Assembly (NCBI GenBank): GCA_049314515.1
Contig: JBMOEY010000017.1
Span: 1-25,379 of the forward strand
DNA: 25,379 nucleotides
Source: RFQD01 sp049314515
GTDB lineage: Bacteria > Actinomycetota > Actinomycetes > Actinomycetales > Microbacteriaceae
Reading direction: 5' to 3'
The notes beneath the pieces were generated by a model, which was not told the DNA's origin, did not search any database, and saw only the letters and a list, made by a program, of their open reading frames with translations. Below are positions 14,730-23,216 of the stretch, one piece after another (position 1 is the first letter of the stretch; each line of letters starts with the position of its first letter). The translations under genes and the position numbers were made by a program.

Positions 14730-15586
14730 GCGGTTAGTACCTCTCGAATCACCGATGGAATCTCTTCCGATACGTCCAGTCCCGCAATCGGGCCTCCGGC
14801 CGAGGCGCGGTTTGCGGCGCATCCATGAAGGTACACGGCCGTCGCGGCGCACCGCGCCAGTTCGGCCTGCGACGTCGGATCGGTTGTAGCAACGATGGTT
14901 CCCATCATGCCCGCCAGCACATCACCGGTTCCGGCTGTCGCCAGCCATGTCGTAGGAGACGTCACCTGAAACACCGTGCGCACATCACCCGTGACCGGCG
15001 CAGCAATATGGGTGACGTGTCCTTTCAGGCTCACCACGACACCCAATTCGTCGGCGACGCGCCCGGCCGCCGCGAGCGGGTCTGCGGTAATCATGTCGAT
15101 CGACCACTCCGTCTCACGACCGGTCAAAAAAATCATGAGTCGCGACAGCTCGGCAATGTGCGGTGTGATGATGACGTTTCTCTCGGCGCCGAGTTCGGTC
15201 ACGACATTGAGTGCCCCCGCATCGAGCACAATCGGAACACCGCTGTCGAGGGCAAAACGAATCGAAGCCCCCGTATCACCGGTGCCAGTCAACGCGGAAA
15301 TCCCTGAGCCAATGACCCAGGCTTGCGTGCGTCCGGCACCGAGAACAACCTCTGGTCGACGCTGCAAAACGAGCTTGCCCACCGATCGGGGACCCACATA
15401 GCGAACCAGACCAACACCCGTGCGGTAGGCCGCATTTACGCCGAGCACCGCGGCGCCGGGGTACTCCTTCGAACCCGTAACGAATCCCACGACACCGCGC
15501 GAATACTTGTCATCGGTAACCTGTGGCGTGCTCAAAATCTCGCGCGCATCGACGGCTCCGAACTCGTGGGGCGTGGGCAAGGTCAC
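14726..15586 (-). CDS. nnrD: ADP-dependent NAD(P)H-hydrate dehydratase
   Basis: A 286-residue ribokinase-like enzyme that dehydrates damaged NAD(P)H hydrates with ADP, a cytosolic metabolite-repair function. Visible motifs are DDKYSRGVVGFVTGS (25-39), YPGAAVLGVNAAYRTGVGLVRY (42-63), TPHIAE (141-146) and the catalytic ATAGTGDVLAG (217-226, D222). It is the dehydratase domain alone; the YjeF_N epimerase domain found fused to it in many bacteria is absent. The start is GTG without a Shine-Dalgarno; a TATCGT hexamer 7 nt upstream suggests a leaderless transcript. It is coupled by ATGA to the downstream GT87-type gene and diverges from the Old Yellow Enzyme gene across 23 bp. The functional call is strong. 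Confidence 0.93.
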   Translation of the reverse strand: MTLPTPHEFGAVDAREILSTPQVTDDKYSRGVVGFVTGSKEYPGAAVLGVNAAYRTGVGLVRYVGPRSVGKLVLQRRPEVVLGAGRTQAWVIGSGISALTGTGDTGASIRFALDSGVPIVLDAGALNVVTELGAERNVIITPHIAELSRLMIFLTGRETEWSIDMITADPLAAAGRVADELGVVVSLKGHVTHIAAPVTGDVRTVFQVTSPTTWLATAGTGDVLAGMMGTIVATTDPTSQAELARCAATAVYLHGCAANRASAGGPIAGLDVSEEIPSVIREVLTA

Positions 15587-15593
15587 ATACTCA

Positions 15594-15601
15594 ACGATAG
15601 T
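15594..15601. promoter_or_regulatory. Overlapping divergent -10 elements between nnrD and the Old Yellow Enzyme gene
   Basis: The 23-bp gap holds GATAGT on the plus strand (15596-15601, 8 nt before the ATG at 15610) and TATCGT on the minus strand (15599-15594, 7 nt before the GTG at 15586). The two hexamers overlap. Neither gene has a Shine-Dalgarno, so both mRNAs may be leaderless and compete for polymerase. No -35 boxes are evident; they would lie within the opposing coding regions. Confidence 0.3.
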
Positions 15602-15609
15602 TTGTTCAC

Positions 15610-16701
15610 ATGACGCAACCTGCTTTGTTTGAACCCTTCACCGTGCGCGGTGTGACCATGCGCAATCGCATCTGGGTCGCACCCATGTGCCAGTACTCCT
15701 GCTTCGACGAAGACGGAATTGTGGGCGACTGGCACTTCGCGCATTTGGGTTCGTTTGCCATCGGAGGTGCGGGGCTCGTCATTGCCGAGGCAACGGGCGT
15801 CACTCCCGAGGGTCGAATCACTCCACGGTGCCCGGGCATGTGGAATGACGACCAGGTTGCGGCCTGGAAACGCGTTGTCGATTTCATTAAGTCGCGCGGC
15901 GCGGTCGCCGGAATCCAACTCGCTCACGCGGGACGAAAAGGCAGTGACGCGCCGCCATTTGACTATGACGATAAGTCCGGAAATGTGCCGCTTTCCGACG
16001 GTGGCTGGACTCCCGTGGGCCCCTCCCCCATCGCGTATCCCGGACACACTGTTCCGCACGAGCTCACCATCGACGAGATTCACGAGATTGTGGATGCGTG
16101 GGCACAGGCTGCGCGGCGAGCCGTGTCCGCCGGATTCCAGGTTCTCGAGATTCACGCCGCGCACGGCTATCTCTTGCACGAGTTTCTATCGCCACTCTCC
16201 AACGAGCGCGTCGACGACTACGGTGGTCCGCTGGAGAATCGCGCCCGACTGCTGCTCGAGGTGACGGAAGCCATGCGGGCCGCAGTCGGCGACGAGATTG
16301 TCATTTTCATTCGGTTCAGCGCAACCGACTGGGCCGACGGCGGATGGAACGAGCAGGAGACGAGCATCGTCGCGGACTGGGCGCTGGAACGCGGTGCGGA
16401 CGTTGCCGACATCTCGGCCGGTGGCAACATTTCGGGCGTCAAGATCACCGTTGGACCGGGGTATCAGGTTCCACTGGCGATGTACGTGAAAGAGCATTCG
16501 CATATTCCCGTCACGACCGTAGGACTGATCACCGACTCACATCTAGCAAACGACATCGTTGCCACCGGAAAGGCCGATGCCGTGATGATCGGGCGCGAGA
16601 TGCTGCGTGATCCGCACTTTGCCTTGCGGGCGGCAACGGAGCTTCAGGCTGACATCGACTATTGGCCGGGCCAATACCAGTGGGCGAGGCCAAGCAGGTA
16701 G
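15610..16701 (+). CDS. Old Yellow Enzyme family NADPH dehydrogenase (YqjM/NamA-like)
   Basis: A 363-residue FMN-dependent ene-reductase of the thermophilic-like YqjM class, reducing activated C=C bonds with NAD(P)H in the cytosol. C27 and Y29 in APMCQYS match the YqjM cysteine that tunes the flavin. QLAHAGRK at 103-110 contacts FMN, and H182 and H185 in IHAAHGYLLHEFLSPLSN are the paired substrate-binding histidines. The barrel ends with the phosphate-binding TGKADAVMIGREMLRDPHF. Length and motif order are normal. It stands alone on the plus strand, diverging from nnrD and converging with the short CNNM gene. Its natural substrate is unknown; detoxification of electrophiles is usually suggested for the family. 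Confidence 0.93.
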   Translation: MTQPALFEPFTVRGVTMRNRIWVAPMCQYSCFDEDGIVGDWHFAHLGSFAIGGAGLVIAEATGVTPEGRITPRCPGMWNDDQVAAWKRVVDFIKSRGAVAGIQLAHAGRKGSDAPPFDYDDKSGNVPLSDGGWTPVGPSPIAYPGHTVPHELTIDEIHEIVDAWAQAARRAVSAGFQVLEIHAAHGYLLHEFLSPLSNERVDDYGGPLENRARLLLEVTEAMRAAVGDEIVIFIRFSATDWADGGWNEQETSIVADWALERGADVADISAGGNISGVKITVGPGYQVPLAMYVKEHSHIPVTTVGLITDSHLANDIVATGKADAVMIGREMLRDPHFALRAATELQADIDYWPGQYQWARPSR

Positions 16702-16704
16702 ATT

Positions 16705-16733
16705 CCACCTGCCACTCGGCCGTTCCTCGGTGG
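16705..16733. terminator. Weak inverted repeat between convergent genes
   Basis: CCACC (16705-16709) and GGTGG (16729-16733) could pair around a 19-nt loop in the 36-bp gap between the Old Yellow Enzyme stop and the convergent CNNM-gene stop. There is no T-run on either side, so if it terminates transcription it is not a classical intrinsic terminator. Reported as the only candidate in this gap. Confidence 0.18.
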
Positions 16734-16737
16734 GGTT

Positions 16738-17790
16738 CTAGAGTCGGCGGCGCGTTGCGTCATCGACCGTGCCCACGAGCTCCTCGATGATGTCTTCGAG
16801 GAATAGCACGCCGGTGGTCACGCCGTTTGGATTCACCACGCGAGCGAGGTGAACACCGAGTCGCTGCAACTGGGCGAGGGCATCCTCTAAGTCCATGTTC
16901 TCGGTCACCACGGGTAACGCACGGATTCGTTTGGCTGGGATGCGCGCATCTGCCGGCATCGTGCCCGACGTGTCATCCGCGCTCAGGATGTCTTTGAGAT
17001 GCACATAACCGTCGATATCACCCGTATCGTCGACGACCACGTAGCGCGAAAAACCGTGCTTCGCCACAACCAGTTCGAGGTCGGCCACGCTCGATGACGT
17101 TGTGAGCGTCACGAGACGATCGAATGGAATCGCAATATCCCGCGCTTTTTTTGTCGTGAATTCAAAGGCCGCTGTCAACGCACCCGAGGAGTCTTCGAGG
17201 GTTCCTTCGGCCGTCGAGTGCTCCACGATTGTGGCGACTTCTTCCAGCGTGAACGTGCTGGCCGCCTCGTCCCGAGGTTGCACGCGAAAAAGTCGCAGGA
17301 CTCCGTTGGCGGTGGCGTTGAGCACAAAAATCACCGGACGCGAGACGCGTGCCAAGAAAACGATGGGGCCCGCGAGTAACAAAACGGCTCGATCGGGCAT
17401 CGAAAAGGACGCGTTTTTTGGAACCATCTCTCCGAAAATCACGTGCAAGAACGTGACGAGCACGAGCGCAATCGTAAAACTGAGGGCCGCCACGGTTCGG
17501 CTTTCGAGACCGGTGTTTTCGAGCGCAACTTCCATCAGGTGATGGATGGCCGGCTCAGATACGTTCAGAATCAACAACGAGCACACCGTGATTCCCAGTT
17601 GACACGTGGCCAGAATGAGACTGACGTTCTCCATTGCCCACAACGCCGTCTTGGCACTTCGACGACCCTTGTCGGCCAACGGCTCAATCTGCGAACGCCG
17701 CGCAGCCATCACGGCAAATTCGGCCGCCACGAAGAACGCGTTCCCCGCCAGAAGAACCCAGATCCAGAGGAGTCCGGCGTACTCGCTCAC
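16738..17790 (-). CDS. CNNM/CBS-pair membrane protein, short form without CorC domain
   Basis: A 350-residue member of the CNNM (DUF21) family often annotated as hemolysin-like. Residues about 1-190 form the membrane domain, with the family's N-terminal FFVAAEFAVMAARRSQIE, ATCQLGITVCSLLIL and FGEMVPKNASFS segments. Residues about 200-350 hold a CBS-domain pair with KHGFSRYVVVDDTGDIDGYVHLKDIL. It ends directly after the second CBS domain with LFLEDIIEELVGTVDD and lacks the C-terminal CorC_HlyC domain of its partner. Such proteins are linked to Mg2+/divalent cation export with nucleotide sensing by the CBS pair. The GTG start has GGAGGTG 6 nt upstream and overlaps the upstream gene's stop by 4 nt (GTGA). 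Transport activity is inferred. Confidence 0.88.
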   Translation of the reverse strand: MSEYAGLLWIWVLLAGNAFFVAAEFAVMAARRSQIEPLADKGRRSAKTALWAMENVSLILATCQLGITVCSLLILNVSEPAIHHLMEVALENTGLESRTVAALSFTIALVLVTFLHVIFGEMVPKNASFSMPDRAVLLLAGPIVFLARVSRPVIFVLNATANGVLRLFRVQPRDEAASTFTLEEVATIVEHSTAEGTLEDSSGALTAAFEFTTKKARDIAIPFDRLVTLTTSSSVADLELVVAKHGFSRYVVVDDTGDIDGYVHLKDILSADDTSGTMPADARIPAKRIRALPVVTENMDLEDALAQLQRLGVHLARVVNPNGVTTGVLFLEDIIEELVGTVDDATRRRL

Positions 17791-19106
17791 GAGGACACCT
17801 CCGCATCGGGCGGGCGCGGCGTGAATCGCAGTCGATCGATGCGTCGCCCATCCATTCGCATCACGCGAAGCGTCCCCTGTTCGGTCGTGATTTCATCATC
17901 CACCTTGGGCACAGTTCCCAGTTCGCTCATCACAAATCCCGCCACAGTTTCGTAGGGACCGTCCTCGGGAATGTCGAGCCCGATCTGCGACTTCACTTCA
18001 TCCGGTCGTAAGACGCCGGGGAACGTCACCACCCCGCGAGCCGAGACGATGCCTGCTCGAGATTTGTCGTGCTCGTCGCTGACCTCACCCACGAGTTCTT
18101 CGACCAAGTCTTCGAGCGTCGCGATGCCGGCGGTGCCGCCGTACTCATCAACGATGATCGCGAGCTGATAGCCGCGCCCGCGAAGTTCCGTCATGAGCGA
18201 ATCAAGGGGCATCGTTTCGGGAACACGTAATGGCTCGGTCATCATGAGGGCCGACACGGGAACGTCGTCTCGTTTTTCGCGGGGCAACGAGAGTGCATAT
18301 TTGACGTGCACAATGCCGACGACATCATCGAGTGTTTCGTCGATCACGGGAAATCGCGAGAAGCCCGTGGAACGCGCTAGCTCGAGCACGGCACGCGTGG
18401 GATCGCTGGCGTTCAACGCCGCCATTCGTGGGCGTGGAGTCATGACATCGGAGGCCGTTAACTCGCTAAATGCGAGCGTGCGATTGAGTAGCGTCGCCGT
18501 GTCTTCTTCGAGCACACCCGCCTCAGCCGAACGACGCACGAGACTCGCGAGCTCGTCAGCGGACCGAGCCGCCGAGAGTTCCTCACGCGGCGTAATCCCC
18601 AACAGGCGAAGCACGCCGTTCGCGGTCCCGTTCAGAAGCCATACCACTGGGCGGAAAATGACGGTAAAGCTCAATTGAAAAGGCACAACCAGCTTGGCCA
18701 CGCGAAGCGGAACCGCAAGCGCAAAATTCTTGGGAATCAGTTCACCCAGAATCATGGACAGGGCTGTCGCAAAGGCGACAGAAATGACCGTGGCGATCGA
18801 GCTCACCGCGGGCTGGCTGAGATTCCATCCCGCGAACCAGGGTGACACGATCGTTGCGACGGCGGGTTCCATCGTGAATCCGGTCAGCAACGTCGTCAAC
18901 GTGATACCCAATTGCGCACTCGACAGGTGAGTGGAGGTCCGCCGTAACCCACTGATAACGAGTCGCAGCCCGTGTTCCCCGCGCGCCTGACGCGCCTCGA
19001 GTTCCGAGCGGTCGAGGTTGACCAGCGCGAACTCGGCGGCGACGAAGATTCCCGTGCCAAGCGTGAGCACGAGCCCGACGCAGAACCACACCCACTCGGC
19101 ACTCAT
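17787..19106 (-). CDS. CNNM/CBS/CorC membrane protein, long form
   Basis: A 439-residue CNNM-family protein with full architecture. The membrane DUF21 domain spans about 1-190 (FVAAEFALVNLDRSELEAR, SSAQLGITLTTLLTG, LGELIPKNFALA). A CBS pair spans about 205-335 (DVMTPRPRM, STGFSRFPVIDETLDDVVGIVHVK, IVDEYGGTAGIATLEDLVEELVGE), and a CorC_HlyC domain about 345-430. Members are implicated in Mg2+/Co2+ homeostasis rather than haemolysis. It is the first gene of a two-gene leftward operon with its shorter paralogue, overlapping it by 4 nt. ATG at 19106 follows GAGGG after a TCAA spacer; a TAGGAT -10-like hexamer (19121-19116) and an inverted repeat lie just upstream. Two coupled paralogues suggest a heterodimer, which is inference. 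Confidence 0.9.
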   Translation of the reverse strand: MSAEWVWFCVGLVLTLGTGIFVAAEFALVNLDRSELEARQARGEHGLRLVISGLRRTSTHLSSAQLGITLTTLLTGFTMEPAVATIVSPWFAGWNLSQPAVSSIATVISVAFATALSMILGELIPKNFALAVPLRVAKLVVPFQLSFTVIFRPVVWLLNGTANGVLRLLGITPREELSAARSADELASLVRRSAEAGVLEEDTATLLNRTLAFSELTASDVMTPRPRMAALNASDPTRAVLELARSTGFSRFPVIDETLDDVVGIVHVKYALSLPREKRDDVPVSALMMTEPLRVPETMPLDSLMTELRGRGYQLAIIVDEYGGTAGIATLEDLVEELVGEVSDEHDKSRAGIVSARGVVTFPGVLRPDEVKSQIGLDIPEDGPYETVAGFVMSELGTVPKVDDEITTEQGTLRVMRMDGRRIDRLRFTPRPPDAEVSS

Positions 19107-19115
19107 TTGACCCTC

Positions 19116-19141
19116 ATCCTACCTCGCACGACGTTTGCGAG
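19116..19141 (-). promoter_or_regulatory. Candidate promoter and operator of the CNNM gene pair
   Basis: On the minus strand TAGGAT (19121-19116) ends 9 nt before the ATG at 19106, giving a nearly leaderless transcript. Just upstream is a perfect 6-bp inverted repeat, CTCGCA-7 nt-TGCGAG (19123-19141), positioned across the promoter spacer as an operator would be. The geometry is suggestive, but no regulator can be named and a 6-bp repeat could arise by chance. The rest of the 172-bp gap to kgd contains no other clear structure. Confidence 0.3.
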
Positions 19142-19278
19142 CCGTGGGTGTGACCGAGGTCGGCGGGAGTCATCGCCCGTAAAGAATTGGGCGTAGGGTT
19201 GAAAAGGTGCGTTTTTCGGCAGGAATCGCCACGGATGTGCCATCACAGCATTACGGCCTCTACCAGAGAGATAGTCAC

Positions 19279-22200
19279 GTGTCGGAGCAGTTGCAGTCCG
19301 AGTCCGGTGCCGATGAGTTCGGCGCGAACGAGTGGTTAGTTGAAGAACTCTACGAGAAGTTCGTCATAGACAAGAGCTCGGTCGACGAGACCTGGTGGCC
19401 CACCCTCGAGCGGTACGGTGCGCACCTCGCCGGAAAGGCTTCATCGGCCGGCCCAGCGCCGGCAGCCCCTGTTCCTGCCGCAAACGCGACTTCGGCATCC
19501 GGCCCCACCGTTCCGAACGCCGATCCCAATGCCCAGCCCGTTGCGCGAACAACGTCGCGCCCGGCGCAACCCACTCCTATTCCGGCCGACGCTCGCGTGA
19601 TCGGCAATTCGTTCTCGGCCGCCGAATCCGAAGAAGAAGACGTTGTCACGACCCTGAAAGGTCTAGCCAAAACTCTCTCCGCAAACATGGATGCGTCGCT
19701 CACCGTGCCCACGGCCACGAGTGTGCGAGCCCTGCCGGCGAAGCTCATGATCGACAACCGCATTGTGATCAACAACCACCTTGCCCGAACACGAGGTGGC
19801 AAAGTCTCCTTCACGCACCTCATCGGGTGGGCTTTGGTTCAGGCAATCAAGGAGTCGCCGAGCCAAAACGTGTACTACGAGGAATTCGATGGCAAGCCCT
19901 CGATGGTTGCGCCGGCGCACGTCACACTTGGCATCGCCATTGACCTCCCGAAGCCCGACGGAACGCGCGCCCTCATGGTGCCTGGAATCAAGCGCGCCGA
20001 CACGATGAGTTTTGACGAGTTTCTCGTGGCCTATGAAGACCTCGTGGGCAAAGCTCGCAACGGCAAGCTCGGTGCCGATGATTTTCAGGGCATCACTATT
20101 TCGCTGACAAACCCGGGTGGTATTGGCACGGTGCACTCCGTTCCCCGCCTCATGAAAGGTCAGGGTTGCATCATCGGCGCCGGCGCGCTCGACTATCCGG
20201 CCGAGTTCCAGGGTTCGAGCGAATCCACGCTCACGAAGCTCGGAATCGGCAAGATCATCACGCTCACGAGCACCTACGACCACCGTGTGATTCAGGGCGC
20301 CGGTTCGGGTGAATTCCTCAAGAAGGTGCACGAGTTACTCATCGGCGAGCGCGGCTTTTACGAGTCGATTTTCGCCGACCTCCGGATTCCCTACAAACCG
20401 ATTCAATGGTCGACCGACGTCAGCGTCGACAAGAGTTCTGACATTGATAAGGGCGCGCGCGTTCAAGAGCTCATCAATTCGTTCCGCGTGCGCGGCCACC
20501 TGATGGCCGACATCGACCCGCTCGAATACCAGCAGCGAACGCACCCCGACCTCGAAATCGAAAACCACGGTCTCTCGTTTTGGGACCTCGATCGGGAATT
20601 CGTCACGGGTGGAATTGGGGGCACGAACAGCGCGCCACTGCGCAAAATTCTCGGCATTCTGCGCGACTCCTATTGCCGAACCGTGGGTCTGGAATACATG
20701 CACATTCAGGACCCGGAACAACGCGCGTGGATTCAAGAGCAGGTGGAGCGCCCGTACGAGAAGCCCGGCCACGACGAGCAGATGCGCATCCTCGAAAAGC
20801 TCAACGAAGCTGAGGCTTTCGAAACATTCCTGCAAACCAAGTACGTCGGTCAAAAGCGATTCAGCCTCGAGGGCGGTGAGTCGGTCATCGCACTTCTCGA
20901 CCGCATTCTTCTGGAGTCGGCAAAGAGTGAACTCGACGGCGTGGCCATCGGCATGGCCCACCGTGGTCGCTTGAACGTTCTCACCAACATTGCCGGCAAG
21001 ACCTACGGCCAGGTCTTCCGCGAATTCGAAGGCACGACGGCCGACCCCAAGTCCGTTCAGGGTTCAGGTGACGTCAAGTACCACCTGGGTACGGAAGGTC
21101 TCTTCGTTTCTCCCGATGGCAAGCAGGTTCCGGTGTACCTCGCCGCGAATCCCTCACACCTTGAGGCCGTCAATGGCGTGCTGCAAGGCATCGTGCGCGC
21201 AAAGCAAGACCCGTACCCCATCGCCTCCTTCACGACTGTTCCCGTGTTGATTCACGGCGATGCCTCGATGGCCGGCCAGGGAGTCGTCTACGAGTCACTT
21301 CAGATGTCGCAACTGCGCGGATACCGCATCGGCGGCACGGTGCACATCGTGATCAACAACCAGATCGGCTTCACCACTCCCCCCGGTGAATCGCGCACGT
21401 CCGTCTACTCAACCGATGTTGCCAAGGCGATTCAAGCGCCTATTTGGCACGTCAACGGTGATGACCCCGAGGCCGTCGTTCGGGTGGCTCATTTGGCCTT
21501 TGAGTTCCGTCAGAAGTTCAATAAAGACGTCGTTATCGACCTCGTGTGCTACCGCCGACGCGGGCACAATGAGGGTGACGACCCGTCGATGACGCAACCC
21601 CTGATGTACAACCTGATCGAGGCGAAGCGTTCGGTGCGCCGCCTGTACACGGAGGCCCTGGTGGGTCGTCGCGACATTACGCAAGAAGAGTTCGACAAAG
21701 CCCAGGCGGACTTCCAAAACGAGCTGGAACAGGCGTTTGCCGAGACCCATGTGGCGCAGTCCGAGATTGAATCTGCGGCTGCGCCCACCACGAGTGCGCC
21801 GGTCGCCGAGCAGACTGCGGTCGTCCCTCCGGTTGGCCCCGACACGATTGCTCGAATCGGCGATGCCTTCAACAACATCCCCGAGGGCTTCTCCGTTCAT
21901 CCGAAGTTGCAGCAGCTACTCGTCAAGCGTGCCGAAATGAGTCGACAGGGCGACATCGACTGGGGCTTCGGAGAGCTGTTGGCATTCGGTTCCGTTCTTC
22001 TCGAGGGAAAGCCTGTGCGATTGACGGGTCAGGATGTGCGCCGCGGCACCTTCGTGCAGCGCCACTCCGTTTTCCACGACCGGGAGAACGGCCAGGAGTG
22101 GCTGCCGTTGATGAATTTGAGCAATTCTCAAGGACGGTTCTACATCTACGACTCTCTCCTGAGCGAGTACGCGGTCATGGCATTTGAGTATGGCTACTCG

Positions 22201-22977
22201 GTCGAGCGCGAGGACGCTCTCGTGCTCTGGGAGGGCCAGTTCGGCGATTTCGCGAATGGCGCTCAAACGGTCATCGACGAGTTCGTGTCGTCGGCCGAAC
22301 AGAAGTGGAATCAGAACTCGGGTGTCGTGTTGTTACTGCCGCACGGCTACGAGGGACAAGGACCCGACCACTCGTCGGCACGTATCGAGCGTTATCTGCA
22401 GCTGTGCGCGGAAAACAACATGGTCGTGGCGCGTCCGTCGACGCCGGCTTCCTACTTTCACTTGTTGCGCCGTCACGCGTATGCGACTCCGCGTCGTCCG
22501 CTCATCGTGTTTACGCCGAAGGCAATGTTGCGCTTGCGTGGCGCATCGAGCAACGTTGAAGACTTCACGACCGGAGGCTTCCTGCCGGTTATCGACGATT
22601 CCCGCGGACTCGACCGCTCAGCTGTGCGTCGCGTGGTGATCACAGCGGGGAAGCCCTATCACGACCTCCTGGCTGAGCTGGAGAAGACCCCCAACCCGAG
22701 CATTGCCGTGGTGCGTCTTGAGCAGTTCTACCCGGCGCCCATGGTTGAGTTAAACGGCATTATCGAGACCTACCCGAACGCCGAGCTGGTGTGGTTCCAG
22801 GACGAGCCCGAAAATCAGGGCGCGTGGCCGTTCATTCTGCTTGAGGTGTCGAAGCAGCTCAAAGGTCGCACGATTCGCAATATCTCGCGCCCGTCGGCAG
22901 CCTCTCCGGCGGCTGGCTCGGCGAAGCGACACGCGGTTGAGGCGGCAGCGATTCTGGAGCGAGCGCTAACTCTTTAG
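19279..22977 (+). CDS. kgd: Multifunctional 2-oxoglutarate dehydrogenase/decarboxylase with fused E2 domain
   Basis: A 1232-residue actinobacterial Kgd/OdhA enzyme of the TCA cycle, combining thiamine-diphosphate E1 and succinyltransferase E2-like activities. An N-terminal GANEWLVEELYEKF motif (15-28) is followed by an Ala/Pro-rich linker to about 115 and the E2-like catalytic domain (about 120-365) with H335 in DHRVIQGAGSGEF. The E1 domains follow: GMAHRGRLNVL near 558, GDASMAGQG near 660, and NGDDPE near 727 in the cofactor region. No lipoyl domain is present, as is normal for this fusion. An in-frame GTG at 19207 would add 24 residues; 19279 is preferred because it gives the usual short tail before GANEWLVEEL and has AGAGAG 8 nt upstream. 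In mycobacteria and corynebacteria the homologue is inhibited by an FHA protein (GarA/OdhI). The stop overlaps that of rsrA. Confidence 0.95.
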   Translation: MSEQLQSESGADEFGANEWLVEELYEKFVIDKSSVDETWWPTLERYGAHLAGKASSAGPAPAAPVPAANATSASGPTVPNADPNAQPVARTTSRPAQPTPIPADARVIGNSFSAAESEEEDVVTTLKGLAKTLSANMDASLTVPTATSVRALPAKLMIDNRIVINNHLARTRGGKVSFTHLIGWALVQAIKESPSQNVYYEEFDGKPSMVAPAHVTLGIAIDLPKPDGTRALMVPGIKRADTMSFDEFLVAYEDLVGKARNGKLGADDFQGITISLTNPGGIGTVHSVPRLMKGQGCIIGAGALDYPAEFQGSSESTLTKLGIGKIITLTSTYDHRVIQGAGSGEFLKKVHELLIGERGFYESIFADLRIPYKPIQWSTDVSVDKSSDIDKGARVQELINSFRVRGHLMADIDPLEYQQRTHPDLEIENHGLSFWDLDREFVTGGIGGTNSAPLRKILGILRDSYCRTVGLEYMHIQDPEQRAWIQEQVERPYEKPGHDEQMRILEKLNEAEAFETFLQTKYVGQKRFSLEGGESVIALLDRILLESAKSELDGVAIGMAHRGRLNVLTNIAGKTYGQVFREFEGTTADPKSVQGSGDVKYHLGTEGLFVSPDGKQVPVYLAANPSHLEAVNGVLQGIVRAKQDPYPIASFTTVPVLIHGDASMAGQGVVYESLQMSQLRGYRIGGTVHIVINNQIGFTTPPGESRTSVYSTDVAKAIQAPIWHVNGDDPEAVVRVAHLAFEFRQKFNKDVVIDLVCYRRRGHNEGDDPSMTQPLMYNLIEAKRSVRRLYTEALVGRRDITQEEFDKAQADFQNELEQAFAETHVAQSEIESAAAPTTSAPVAEQTAVVPPVGPDTIARIGDAFNNIPEGFSVHPKLQQLLVKRAEMSRQGDIDWGFGELLAFGSVLLEGKPVRLTGQDVRRGTFVQRHSVFHDRENGQEWLPLMNLSNSQGRFYIYDSLLSEYAVMAFEYGYSVEREDALVLWEGQFGDFANGAQTVIDEFVSSAEQKWNQNSGVVLLLPHGYEGQGPDHSSARIERYLQLCAENNMVVARPSTPASYFHLLRRHAYATPRRPLIVFTPKAMLRLRGASSNVEDFTTGGFLPVIDDSRGLDRSAVRRVVITAGKPYHDLLAELEKTPNPSIAVVRLEQFYPAPMVELNGIIETYPNAELVWFQDEPENQGAWPFILLEVSKQLKGRTIRNISRPSAASPAAGSAKRHAVEAAAILERALTL

Positions 22978-23216
22978 GGGTGCGCTTGAATGTCGCGCAA
23001 TTGCGACATGACCTGGCTGCGAAGCTCTGCCGGCGCCGTCTCGGCACACGAGCGAGCAATGACGTCGGTCAGCACGACTCCGACATGGTGTTCATCCGCG
23101 CAATCGACACAGTTAGCCATGTGATCACGAATGTCGGTCGCCTCTTCAGTGCAGAGCTCGTTGTGCAAATATTCTTCGAGTGCCTTGCGGGCTTTCTCGC
23201 AACCGCAGTCGGTCAT
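22974..23216 (-). CDS. rsrA: Zinc-binding redox anti-sigma factor RsrA (mycothiol-system anti-sigma)
   Basis: An 80-residue zinc-associated anti-sigma (ZAS) protein. It has the invariant H32-x3-C36-x2-C39 motif (HMANCVDC) and upstream cysteines C4 and C6, one of which probably supplies the fourth zinc ligand or disulphide partner. Reduced, zinc-loaded RsrA binds and silences SigR; thiol oxidation forms a disulphide, expels zinc and frees the sigma factor. It follows sigR with a 4-nt stop/start overlap (ATGA), giving matched synthesis of the two partners. Its TAA overlaps the kgd TAG tail to tail. Length is slightly short, as usual for Microbacteriaceae-type members. Assignment is strong from motif plus neighbour. 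Confidence 0.93.
   Translation of the reverse strand: MTDCGCEKARKALEEYLHNELCTEEATDIRDHMANCVDCADEHHVGVVLTDVIARSCAETAPAELRSQVMSQLRDIQAHP

Noticed and set aside
16738..19106. Hemolysin function for the CNNM proteins
   Set aside because: The name is historical for the DUF21/CBS/CorC family; the sequence shows a membrane domain and CBS regulatory pair, not a toxin.
19663..20331. A 222-codon minus-strand open frame inside kgd
   Set aside because: It lies wholly within the E2-like domain of kgd and shows no motif or independent start signal.
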